From Oligoflexales bacterium (GTDB taxonomy: Bacteria; Bdellovibrionota; Oligoflexia; Oligoflexales; Oligoflexaceae), in assembly GCA_015232735.1 (NCBI GenBank), contig JADFZC010000185.1, positions 1 through 5,716 on the forward strand: a DNA stretch of 5,716 bases, in the 5' to 3' direction. The position numbers and the translations under genes are program-made. The notes beneath the pieces are model-generated. The model was not told where the DNA came from. It searched no databases and saw only the letters and a program-made list of their open reading frames with translations. Below, one piece after another: positions 1 to 5,716 of this stretch. The stretch's first letter is position 1; every line of letters starts with the position of its first letter.

Positions 1-21
1 TGAAAAAGCCATGACTCGGCG

Positions 22-2592
22 TTGCTCGTCGTCGGAAAATCCTCATTTACCAGCTCTGCATACTGGGTTAGGCTGCTTATAGAGAATAACAGCGGAAAGA
101 AAAGGGACTTCTATTTGGAAGTCGCATACCATTATCATGATTTCATCGATTTCTATGAGTTTGATCAGTATGGCGCCATGCAGATAACGAAAACCGGCGA
201 CCAGTATCCATACCGCCAGAGAGTAATCGACCACCACAATTTTGTATTTCCCATAACGCTCGAACATAACGAGAACAGATTGATTGTAATGCGTTTTAAG
301 AGCGTAAATTCCATGCTCTTGCCTTTTACCATTTGGAATCCGAAAAGTTTTCATGCTCAAAAGGAGAGGGAGCTCATTGGACTTGGACTTTATTACGGCA
401 TGATCGTTGTTATGATATTTTACAATTTCTTCCTTCTTGTCACCATTCGCAACTCCAACTATCTCGTTTATGTCTGCTATGTCGTCTCATATTTGATATT
501 CCAGTCGGGGGTGAACGGACTTGACTTCAGGTTTCTCTGGCCTGAAAATAATTATCTGGCAAATTTCTCGATCTTTATCTCTCTTTCTTTTGTCAATATT
601 TTTCTAACCCTGTTCACCCAGGTATTTCTTCATACACGAACCTTGCTTCCCGGATTGCACCGTCTGATAAATATATTAATATATCCATGGACCGTGATCG
701 GTTTATTCGTTGCCATAATAGGCTCAGGATATAGCGGACGAATCATTCTTGGTTTCCAACCCATAGCCGGAATCATTCTTCTCAGCACCGGCGTCATATC
801 GCTTGCCAGAGGGTACAGGGCGGCAAGATTCTATGTCATTGCCTTCACTCTTCTTTTGATCGCCTCGATGGTTTTCGCCTTAAAATCCCTCGGAGTTTTG
901 CCATCAAACATCCTGACGGAATATGTCATTATCCAGCTTGGTTCGGCAACTGAAATTGTTCTTCTTTCACTGGCATTGGGCGACAAGATCCGGATGGAAC
1001 AAAGGCAGGCGCAAAATGAGATTGAAGATCTCAACAACAACCTTGAACGGAAGGTCGAGGAAAAAACAAAGGACATCAAGTCAATCCTTGCCAATATCCA
1101 TCAGGGCATCTTTACCCTTCATAATGAAAATGATATCCCGGTAATCGATGCCGATTTTTCAGAACATCTTGCGGATATTCTTGAGACCCGGGATATTGCC
1201 GGAAAATCGGTGACTGATATAGTTTTTGACAATACAAACCTGTTATCGGATCAGTTGTCGATGATCAAAAATGCCATTCTTTTCTGCATTGGTGACACTT
1301 GGTTCAATTATGACATGAATTCAATACACCTGCCCAGGGAAGTCGAAAAATATTTTGAGAACGGTTCGACAAAAATCCTTGAGATCGATTGGTGTCCTGT
1401 CATGGACAATAAGAATGAAACCGTTCAGAAAATCCTGGTGACGATACGGGATGTGACCACCTTGCGGGGACTGCAGGCCCGGACGAAAATGCAGCAGGAT
1501 GAGCTCAGTTTCATTTCAGAACTCATTGCCGTATCTGGAGAACAGTTTTTGGAATTGCTTCAAACCATAAAACAACTCGTCGATGAAAACAAAAGACTCA
1601 TCGAATCCGCCACGATTCGAGACGACGAAACCCTGAAAGTCCTGTTTATCAACATGCACACCATAAAGGGTATCGGAAGAAGCTTTGGATTTGTCAAAAT
1701 GACCACAGTTGTTCACGAATGTGAACAATATTATTTCCAGCTTAAAAATGACGAAAACCAGCCCTGGGACAAGAAAAAACTCCAAGAAGATCTGAAACAG
1801 GTTGAAGATATACTGTCAAAATATGTTAATATAAACAACAATAAGCTGGGTCGAGGGGAGTTAAGCGATAAAATCCTTGTGAAAAAATCTGTTGTAGAAA
1901 ACACAATCAAAAGCATCAAATCATTCACACAGCAATCCTTGCCTGATCATTTGAGGGAACCTTTGGCAGCGATCCACAGTGATCTCAGCAATTTCATATA
2001 TCGCAGATCAAAGGATATATTGGCTGATGTATTTAAAAATGTAGGAACACTTGCCCGCGATCTGAAGAAGGAATCGCCCAATATAGATATTAAGTGTGAC
2101 GATTTCAGCGTGACACAATTCGGCAGCGAACTTATCAAAAACGTTTTTGTGCATATCGTCCGCAACTCCATGGATCATGGGATTGAAACCCCTGAAGAAC
2201 GATTGAAAAAGGGAAAGGATCCCGCCGGAACCATTTATGTCGATCTCTCGCTGAACAAAAATAATGAAGTCACCATCCACTGCCGTGACGACGGCAGTGG
2301 AATAAATATTCAAAAATTGCGGGAAATAGGACAGAAAATGGGGCTTTTGACAGAGCCGGAATCAAGCGATCCGGAAAAGGTCGCAAATTTAATCTTTTGC
2401 AGCGGCGTTTCAACCAGCAAGTCCGTTTCCGATATTTCAGGACGGGGAGTGGGAATGACCGCAATAAAAGAATATGTGGAAAAAAGCGGCGGCCGTATTT
2501 TTTTGAAACTAAATATGAGCTCTGACTCAAGCAGCGCCTATGTACCATTTGAGATCGAAATGACAGCCCCGGCGGATATCCTGGTCGCATGA
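22..2592 (+). CDS. 7TMR-DISM membrane sensor histidine kinase with Hpt and CheA-like ATPase domains; 5' end incomplete
   Basis: Membrane-bound signal-transducing histidine kinase. Residues are counted from the TTG at base 22. Residues 9-108 resemble the extracytoplasmic 7TMR-DISMED2 sensor (SAYWVRL near the start, GDQYPYRQR in the middle). About 118-320 form seven hydrophobic helices (7TMR-DISM_7TM). About 324-353 are a charged coiled coil, and 354-478 a PAS-like domain ending IRDVTTLR. Residues 494-600 are an Hpt domain with MHTIKG, where His546 is the likely phosphorylated residue. About 660-853 are a CheA-type (P4) HATPase: N box HIVRNSMDHGIE (Asn715), G1 box DDGSG (756-760), FCSGVSTS, and G2 box GRGVGM (807-812). 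Phosphate presumably passes from ATP to His546. The protein ends right after the ATPase, so the CheW-like regulatory domain of CheA is absent, and no receiver domain is seen. The start is doubtful: TGA lies in frame at 1-3, the TTG has no ribosome site, and no signal peptide is encoded although the sensor domain should be exported. The true N-terminus is probably upstream and broken by a frameshift, nonsense change or sequence error. Domain calls are strong; the ligand and output are unknown. Confidence 0.85.
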   Translation: MLVVGKSSFTSSAYWVRLLIENNSGKKRDFYLEVAYHYHDFIDFYEFDQYGAMQITKTGDQYPYRQRVIDHHNFVFPITLEHNENRLIVMRFKSVNSMLLPFTIWNPKSFHAQKERELIGLGLYYGMIVVMIFYNFFLLVTIRNSNYLVYVCYVVSYLIFQSGVNGLDFRFLWPENNYLANFSIFISLSFVNIFLTLFTQVFLHTRTLLPGLHRLINILIYPWTVIGLFVAIIGSGYSGRIILGFQPIAGIILLSTGVISLARGYRAARFYVIAFTLLLIASMVFALKSLGVLPSNILTEYVIIQLGSATEIVLLSLALGDKIRMEQRQAQNEIEDLNNNLERKVEEKTKDIKSILANIHQGIFTLHNENDIPVIDADFSEHLADILETRDIAGKSVTDIVFDNTNLLSDQLSMIKNAILFCIGDTWFNYDMNSIHLPREVEKYFENGSTKILEIDWCPVMDNKNETVQKILVTIRDVTTLRGLQARTKMQQDELSFISELIAVSGEQFLELLQTIKQLVDENKRLIESATIRDDETLKVLFINMHTIKGIGRSFGFVKMTTVVHECEQYYFQLKNDENQPWDKKKLQEDLKQVEDILSKYVNINNNKLGRGELSDKILVKKSVVENTIKSIKSFTQQSLPDHLREPLAAIHSDLSNFIYRRSKDILADVFKNVGTLARDLKKESPNIDIKCDDFSVTQFGSELIKNVFVHIVRNSMDHGIETPEERLKKGKDPAGTIYVDLSLNKNNEVTIHCRDDGSGINIQKLREIGQKMGLLTEPESSDPEKVANLIFCSGVSTSKSVSDISGRGVGMTAIKEYVEKSGGRIFLKLNMSSDSSSAYVPFEIEMTAPADILVA
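1709..1728. repeat. 8-bp perfect inverted repeat inside the Hpt coding region
   Basis: TTGTTCAC at 1709-1716 is the exact reverse complement of GTGAACAA at 1721-1728, separated by GAAT. It lies in codons for VVHECEQ, just after the Hpt phosphorylation motif. A repeat of this length is expected by chance somewhere in a window of this size, so no function is claimed. Confidence 0.5.
2276..2301. repeat. 11-bp perfect hairpin inside the ATPase coding region
   Basis: TCCACTGCCGT at 2276-2286 is the exact reverse complement of ACGGCAGTGGA at 2291-2301, with loop GACG. The two central Asp codons of the ATPase G1 box (CRDDGSG) fall in and beside the loop. The stem is GC-rich and should be stable in mRNA or single-stranded DNA. 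No T-run follows on either strand, so it does not look like an intrinsic terminator. The repeat itself is directly visible; any role is unknown. Confidence 0.75.
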
Positions 2593-2660
2593 ACCTGATG
2601 TTAATAAATTCAAAAACTTTAATTTTATCTTCCAGTTATATAACGTCCAAATCATTTGTT

Positions 2661-2680
2661 TTGAGAACAGCGGCTCTCAA
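2661..2680. repeat. Small inverted repeat downstream of the kinase gene
   Basis: TTGAGA (2661-2666) and TCTCAA (2675-2680) are perfect complements around an 8-base loop, about 70 bases past the kinase stop codon. It could be a weak transcript-end hairpin, but no T-run follows, so it is not called a terminator. The rest of 2593-2740 holds only one doubtful short open frame (2589-2717). Confidence 0.35.
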
Positions 2681-2748
2681 CTTCCGCAGAAATATGTACA
2701 CTTCGCTGGCGTCTTGATGAAGAGAAATTACTACATATTCCTAATCAA

Positions 2749-2777
2749 TTGACAATAATATATCAAAAATATATATT
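2749..2777 (+). promoter_or_regulatory. Sigma70-like promoter of the toxin-antitoxin pair
   Basis: TTGACA at 2749-2754 is a perfect -35 box. After a 17-base spacer, TATATT at 2772-2777 matches the -10 consensus at five of six positions. Transcription would start near 2784, about 36 bases before the toxin ATG. The surrounding DNA is extremely AT-rich. This is the clearest promoter in the window and gives the pair its own transcription unit, separate from the kinase. Sequence match only. Confidence 0.65.
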
Positions 2778-2802
2778 ATACATATATCAAGGACATATTT
2801 TT
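2758..2802. repeat. Repeated motifs over the toxin-antitoxin promoter, possible operator
   Basis: ATATATCAA occurs exactly at 2758-2766 and again at 2782-2790, 24 bases apart and flanking the -10 box. Separately, AAAAATAT (2765-2772) and ATATTTTT (2795-2802) form a perfect inverted repeat across the -10 box and probable start site. BrnA-type antitoxins carry a ribbon-helix-helix domain and repress their own promoters, so either repeat could be the binding site. AT-rich DNA produces such repeats easily, so the operator role is only an inference. Confidence 0.35.
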
Positions 2803-2811
2803 CTATTAGAG

Positions 2812-2829
2812 ATTCAAATATGTTTGAAT
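2812..2829 (+). promoter_or_regulatory. Dyad enclosing the toxin start codon
   Basis: ATTCAAA (2812-2818) and TTTGAAT (2823-2829) are perfect complements separated by only TATG, which contains the toxin start codon (2820-2822). In mRNA this would put the ATG in a four-base loop, with the weak ribosome site AGAG (2808-2811) just outside the stem. In DNA it would be a symmetric protein-binding site. The stem is AT-rich and would be only marginally stable as RNA. Confidence 0.4.
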
Positions 2830-3092
2830 GGGATGAATCAAAAAATGCAATAAACACAAAAAAACATGGTATTTCCTTCAAGGAAGCTACGAAAATCTGG
2901 AGAGATGAAAAAAGACTTACGCTGCCAACCCGGTTTGAAGATGAGCCTAGACAGATTGTAATAGGAAAAATATCGGGTACGATTTGGTCTGCGATAATCA
3001 CTTATAGAGGCTCAAATATAAGAATAATCTCCGTCAGAAAGTCAAGAAATAAGGAGAGAGAACTTTATGAAAAAGACGAAAACAAAGCGTAA
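2820..3092 (+). CDS. brnT: BrnT-family type II toxin (ribonuclease)
   Basis: Predicted toxin of a type II toxin-antitoxin pair. The 90-residue length is typical of BrnT. The family hallmarks are present in order: FEWDESKNAINTKKHGISFKEA at residues 2-23, a middle RQIVIGKISGTIWSAIITYRG strand region (about 45-65), and the C-terminal IRIISVRKSRNKERELYE (about 67-84). Known BrnT proteins have a RelE-like fold, cleave RNA and stop translation, and are neutralised by binding BrnA. Here the basic and charged C-terminal residues expected of an active toxin are all present, and there is no frameshift or truncation, so it looks functional. The ATG at 2820 gives the conserved MFEWD start. Its ribosome site is weak (AGAG, 8 bases upstream) and the start codon lies inside a dyad. 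The last 26 bases overlap the antitoxin gene, the usual brnT-brnA order. Target RNAs cannot be read from the sequence. Confidence 0.9.
   Translation: MFEWDESKNAINTKKHGISFKEATKIWRDEKRLTLPTRFEDEPRQIVIGKISGTIWSAIITYRGSNIRIISVRKSRNKERELYEKDENKA
3051..3058 (+). promoter_or_regulatory. Strong ribosome binding site of the antitoxin gene
   Basis: AAGGAGAG lies 8 bases before the antitoxin ATG at 3067 and inside the toxin coding sequence. It is far closer to consensus than the toxin's own site, which fits the need to make more antitoxin than toxin from one mRNA. An upstream TCTCC (3028-3032) could pair with GGAGA here, but the stem is only five bases with a 20-base loop. Confidence 0.8.
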
Positions 3093-3345
3093 ATCAGCGC
3101 TCACAGCCAAGGAATTTGATAAGAAATTTGATGATAATAAAGAGGATATTATCGAATACCTGGATCTTTCGCAGGCCAAACGTGGCGACATTGTTCCGAC
3201 AAAACGTATCATAGTGGATTTTCCTGTTTGGATGATTGATCAATTGGACAGTGAGGCAAACAGGTTGGGGATCCCAAGGCAAGCTGTCATAAAAGTATTT
3301 GTTGATCTGGCACTGAAAAGCGAGAAGACTTTAAAAAAAGCATAG
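3067..3345 (+). CDS. brnA: BrnA/CopG-like ribbon-helix-helix antitoxin
   Basis: Predicted antitoxin and autorepressor partner of the preceding BrnT toxin. The protein has 92 residues. Residues 1-40 are highly charged and probably flexible, with the family-like stretch LTAKEFDKKFDDNKEDIIEYLDLSQAKR, likely the toxin-binding part or linker. Residues 44-85 form a ribbon-helix-helix DNA-binding domain: the strand KRIIVDF (46-52), PVWMIDQLDSEANRLG as the first helix, and IPRQAVIKVFVDLALK as the second. Family knowledge: such antitoxins dimerise, block the toxin and bind the shared promoter. The start is fixed by the strong AAGGAGAG site. The overlap with the toxin gene implies translational coupling. 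The name brnA rests on pairing with BrnT and the domain pattern; some annotators would call it a CopG-family antitoxin. A terminator follows about 35 bases after the stop codon. Confidence 0.8.
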   Translation: MKKTKTKRKSALTAKEFDKKFDDNKEDIIEYLDLSQAKRGDIVPTKRIIVDFPVWMIDQLDSEANRLGIPRQAVIKVFVDLALKSEKTLKKA

Positions 3346-3380
3346 TGTACTGCCGAATATACGGATTGTTGAGCCGCCCC

Positions 3381-3417
3381 ACCCCATAGCGTTCGGTCCG
3401 ACGTATTCTGGGGTTTT
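3381..3417 (+). terminator. Intrinsic terminator after the toxin-antitoxin pair
   Basis: ACCCCA (3381-3386) pairs perfectly with TGGGGT (3409-3414). The segment between folds further through CG-T-TCGG against CCGACG near 3390-3403. TTTT follows at 3414-3417, then AAAT. This is a typical hairpin plus short T-run in the + direction. On the - strand no T-run follows the hairpin, so it would not end the convergent TPR gene. The rest of 3346-3514 shows no gene. Confidence 0.65.
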
Positions 3418-3514
3418 AAATATTCGATTGATCATGAGAATACTTGATACTTATTTTATCAGAACACCATCGCAGTGAGTCAAATTTATTTTTTCTCAAT
3501 ACCCGGTACCGATG

Positions 3515-5563
3515 CTACTGCTTCCTTTTCTCTTCCGATCCTCCCTGGGATATCCTGTTCTTCGTTTCGCGCGCCTCCTGGAGCGAGGCGTTCAAGAGTT
3601 CTCCCAACTGGCCCGACCTGAACTGTTCCACCTCAAGATATTTTTCGCACCTCTCAATCAGCCTGTCCCACTCCTGTTTCTCATAAAGATATGCGATCGT
3701 CATCTGTACGGCCGACCTTCCCTGGTCGCTCTTTGGATACTTCAAGGCTATCCACTCAAAACGCGGCAGAGACGCATCATAATTCCCATATGCGTGATAC
3801 ATGTAGGCGGCATCATATTTTACCGACGCTATAATCTTGTCGTCAGGAAAGAGTTCGGCATAATGGTCTATCGAAGCTATGAGCCTCTGCTTGAGAGGAG
3901 GAAGCGGAATCGGCTGCACCGCCTTGCCGACCGGCGGGGTCGGCGGATATTTCTGAAGCTGATCCAGGCTGTTTATCGCTATAATGAGGTTATAGGCCGA
4001 ATTCCTGAGCATGGATTCATCAGCAGGATTGTTTTTTACAATCGTCTCAAATTCATGTGCGGCCTTCTCATAGTCTTTTACCACGAAATAAATGGAGCCC
4101 ATGTTGAACCTGATGTCGTTGATATTTTTGCTCGATGGAAAATTTGCTATAAAGGGGCGGTATATTTCCGCAGCCAGGAGGACTCCCGCCTCATCGTGCT
4201 TTTTCTGCGACTCCTGATGAATCGTTATTCCATATCGGTAAAGAGCCTCCTCGTAATGCCTTCTGGTCGAGTCCATCAGCTTTTCATTTTTTGAATGCCT
4301 CTTGTTCCATACGTTTTCAGATGATAAGAGCTGGCTGATCCCGATCAGGGATTTCACGCTTTCCCCCTTTTTTCCATCCCTGTAATACGCCTCAGCCATT
4401 TTAAAATGGATCTGCGGCGAACTTTCCCTCTGCGGGTCCTCCCTCAAAACCTGCCCGTATATTTTTACACTTTCATCATATTTTTTCGACTTGAAAAGAA
4501 GATCGCCCCTTCGCTCAAGACAGGTGTAAAATGCCTGATCGTTCTCTATCCTGTGGAAATAGGTGAATGCCTCACTCATCTCGCCGGTTTCCATCCATAT
4601 GAGACCAAGATCGAAAATCGCCTCGTCCCTCAGGTCATAGCTCCTCGAGGATTTTGTATTTTCGAGCGTCTTGACCACGAGTTTCATCGCGGTTTTTGAT
4701 TTTCCAAGCATGTCATTTTTGTCCGCTCCCTTCTGGTAACTTTTCTTTAAATAGGCCCATCCAAGCTTGTAAACGGCATAGGCATAAGCCGGCGATTCCC
4801 TGTACTTCATGGATTCCTTGAAATTTGTAACGGCTTTGTCCAAATTGCCACGATCCAGATAATAATTTCCAAGGGCGAGATACACCTCACCGATAAGCGG
4901 GGATTTGCTGTACTTGCGCAGAAACTGATTTGCATAGTATTCGGAATTTTCATTGCCCAGCCTGCATAAGGTTTTCAAAAGCTGATAGAGCATCATTTCG
5001 CTCTCTTTTTTGTTGACGTCATCCCTTACAAGATTGCGAAGGATGTCCAGCTTTTTATAAAGCACACCTTTCGACCCCTCGTAACTTAGGGTAGGCTCCT
5101 TCTGACCTGCCGGACTTTCCCTCCATTTTTCATAGGAAACAACGAACCTGCTGGCCTCCAGTCTATGCAGGTAGCTGAACTGCCTGCTGTAAAGGTTTAC
5201 AAGCTCAAGGTATAGAACGCTGTTCTCGAATTTGGTGGTTCCCCCCTCCTCGAGTATTTTTGTAATCACGAAGATACGCTCCTGATTATCCAGATTCTCG
5301 CTGGTGAGCTTTTTATAGGAACGGCCGTATCCCAGGGGCAGCTGATAGCTCTCAAAATCCTCCTGGGTCGGAATTGCGTCCAGTGCATGATCCACGTCGT
5401 GCCTGATCATCACCTCGGGATTTTTTTCAAATACTTCGGAAACCTGTCTCTCATATTCCTCATTCTCACCTCGCGATGTCGTCAGGCACCGGGAAAGAAA
5501 AAGGGTGCAGAAAACAGCCATTCCGGGAACGATCAGATCGCTTATTTTTATTGCTCGTAACAT
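3515..5563 (-). CDS. TPR-repeat envelope protein with N-terminal membrane anchor
   Basis: Scaffold-like tetratricopeptide repeat protein of 682 residues, probably exported to the periplasm. Residues about 8-25 are a hydrophobic segment (LIVPGMAVFCTLFLSRC) that could be a signal peptide. The LSRC at its end resembles a lipobox but has Arg where Gly, Ala or Ser is required, so lipoprotein processing is doubtful and it may be an uncleaved anchor. TPR-like helical pairs are visible at about 220-262 (YLALGNYYLDRGNLDKAVTNF), 306-340, 345-375 (RRGDLLFKSKKYDESVKIYGQVL), 378-403, 481-515 (MGSIYFVVKDYEKAAHEFETI) and 574-642 (AAYMYHAYGNYDASLPRFEWI, then KQEWDRLIERCEKYL). A proline-rich linker (PPTPPVGK to PIPLPPLK) lies at about 537-557. 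TPR proteins mediate protein-protein contacts. The style recalls large TPR proteins linked to envelope or gliding-motility complexes in Deltaproteobacteria, which is only an impression. The ATG at 5563 is preferred because GGAG lies 9 bases before it; a GTG at 5578 would add five residues but overlaps that site. It converges on the toxin-antitoxin pair, and no partner gene is in the window. Confidence 0.85.
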   Translation of the reverse strand: MLRAIKISDLIVPGMAVFCTLFLSRCLTTSRGENEEYERQVSEVFEKNPEVMIRHDVDHALDAIPTQEDFESYQLPLGYGRSYKKLTSENLDNQERIFVITKILEEGGTTKFENSVLYLELVNLYSRQFSYLHRLEASRFVVSYEKWRESPAGQKEPTLSYEGSKGVLYKKLDILRNLVRDDVNKKESEMMLYQLLKTLCRLGNENSEYYANQFLRKYSKSPLIGEVYLALGNYYLDRGNLDKAVTNFKESMKYRESPAYAYAVYKLGWAYLKKSYQKGADKNDMLGKSKTAMKLVVKTLENTKSSRSYDLRDEAIFDLGLIWMETGEMSEAFTYFHRIENDQAFYTCLERRGDLLFKSKKYDESVKIYGQVLREDPQRESSPQIHFKMAEAYYRDGKKGESVKSLIGISQLLSSENVWNKRHSKNEKLMDSTRRHYEEALYRYGITIHQESQKKHDEAGVLLAAEIYRPFIANFPSSKNINDIRFNMGSIYFVVKDYEKAAHEFETIVKNNPADESMLRNSAYNLIIAINSLDQLQKYPPTPPVGKAVQPIPLPPLKQRLIASIDHYAELFPDDKIIASVKYDAAYMYHAYGNYDASLPRFEWIALKYPKSDQGRSAVQMTIAYLYEKQEWDRLIERCEKYLEVEQFRSGQLGELLNASLQEARETKNRISQGGSEEKRKQ

Positions 5564-5572
5564 CTCTTGTTT

Positions 5573-5576
5573 CTCC
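5573..5576 (-). promoter_or_regulatory. Ribosome binding site deciding the TPR gene start
   Basis: On the - strand, GGAG lies 9 bases before the ATG at 5563-5561. The alternative GTG start (5578-5576) overlaps this site and has no good site of its own. This supports the shorter protein, whose hydrophobic segment then begins near the N-terminus as expected for an export signal. Upstream, 5580-5716 is AT-rich and shows no convincing promoter pair. Confidence 0.65.
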
Positions 5577-5716
5577 ACATTTGATTTTTGTCATAATATA
5601 GAAAATGACCAGTTATGCTTTCGGGAGATTTCACATATAACATTAGCGGGTTATGCAAAAACTTTAGGCACATCGCCTGATATTTGGATATAACAAATTA
5701 ATATATTTAAATAATT

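Noticed and set aside
1..2604. TGA reassigned to an amino acid (alternative genetic code), which would extend the kinase frame through bases 1-3
   Set aside because: Reading through TGA at 2590 would add only four codons before TAA and gives nothing family-like. Trp is encoded normally by TGG. A damaged or misread 5' end is simpler.
3403..3443. GTATTCT/AGAATAC inverted repeat, possible attachment or recombination site
   Set aside because: Seven bases with a 27-base gap is expected by chance, and its left arm overlaps the terminator stem. No integrase or paired copy is seen.
3445..3461. TGATA/TATCA inverted repeat downstream of the TPR stop codon as its terminator
   Set aside because: A five-base AT-rich stem with a seven-base loop is too weak, and no T-run follows on the - strand.
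3512..4294. Long + strand open frame of 260 codons opposite the TPR gene
   Set aside because: It is antisense to a gene with clear TPR repeats, an export signal and a ribosome site. Its own translation is rich in Arg, Leu and aromatic residues with no recognisable domain, as expected of a shadow frame.
5657..5680. Possible - strand intrinsic terminator (AGGC/GCCT hairpin followed by five T)
   Set aside because: The stem is only four firm base pairs with one wobble extension, and no gene is visible on its upstream side within the window.
1..5716. CRISPR array, tRNA, rRNA or insertion sequence
   Set aside because: No regularly spaced repeats, tRNA-like cloverleaf, rRNA motif or transposase-like protein was found on either strand by reading.

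Overview
The window comes from a bacterium of moderate GC content that uses the standard stop codons. Gene content and protein style (a 7TMR-DISM sensor fused to CheA-like kinase parts, and a large envelope TPR protein with an N-terminal membrane anchor) fit a Gram-negative lineage such as the Desulfobacterota/Deltaproteobacteria, Bdellovibrionota or Spirochaetota. No single taxon can be fixed from the sequence.

Layout. (1) Bases 1-2592, + strand: a large membrane sensor histidine kinase. It has an extracytoplasmic 7TMR-DISMED2 sensor, a seven-helix 7TMR-DISM membrane block, a coiled coil, a PAS-like domain, a histidine phosphotransfer (Hpt) domain and a CheA-type ATPase. Its N-terminus is not intact in the window: the frame has a TGA at bases 1-3 and no good start codon or signal peptide follows. 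(2) Bases 2593-2819: a non-coding gap holding a small inverted repeat and a strong sigma70-like promoter in very AT-rich DNA with repeated motifs. (3) Bases 2820-3345, + strand: a compact toxin-antitoxin pair of the BrnT/BrnA type, overlapping by 26 bases, followed by an intrinsic terminator at about 3381-3417. (4) Bases 3515-5563, - strand: a TPR-repeat envelope protein of about 682 residues, convergent with the toxin-antitoxin pair. (5) Bases 5564-5716: the leader of that gene, with no gene recognised.

How the parts relate. The toxin and antitoxin form one autoregulated unit: one promoter, a weak ribosome site for the toxin and a strong one for the antitoxin. The kinase has no response regulator or chemotaxis partner in the window, so its output is unknown. 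The TPR gene lies on the other strand and is probably transcribed independently. No wholly new system stands out. The points most worth a second look are the unusual kinase architecture and its damaged 5' end, an 11-bp perfect hairpin inside the kinase ATPase coding region, and a dyad that places the toxin start codon in a four-base loop.
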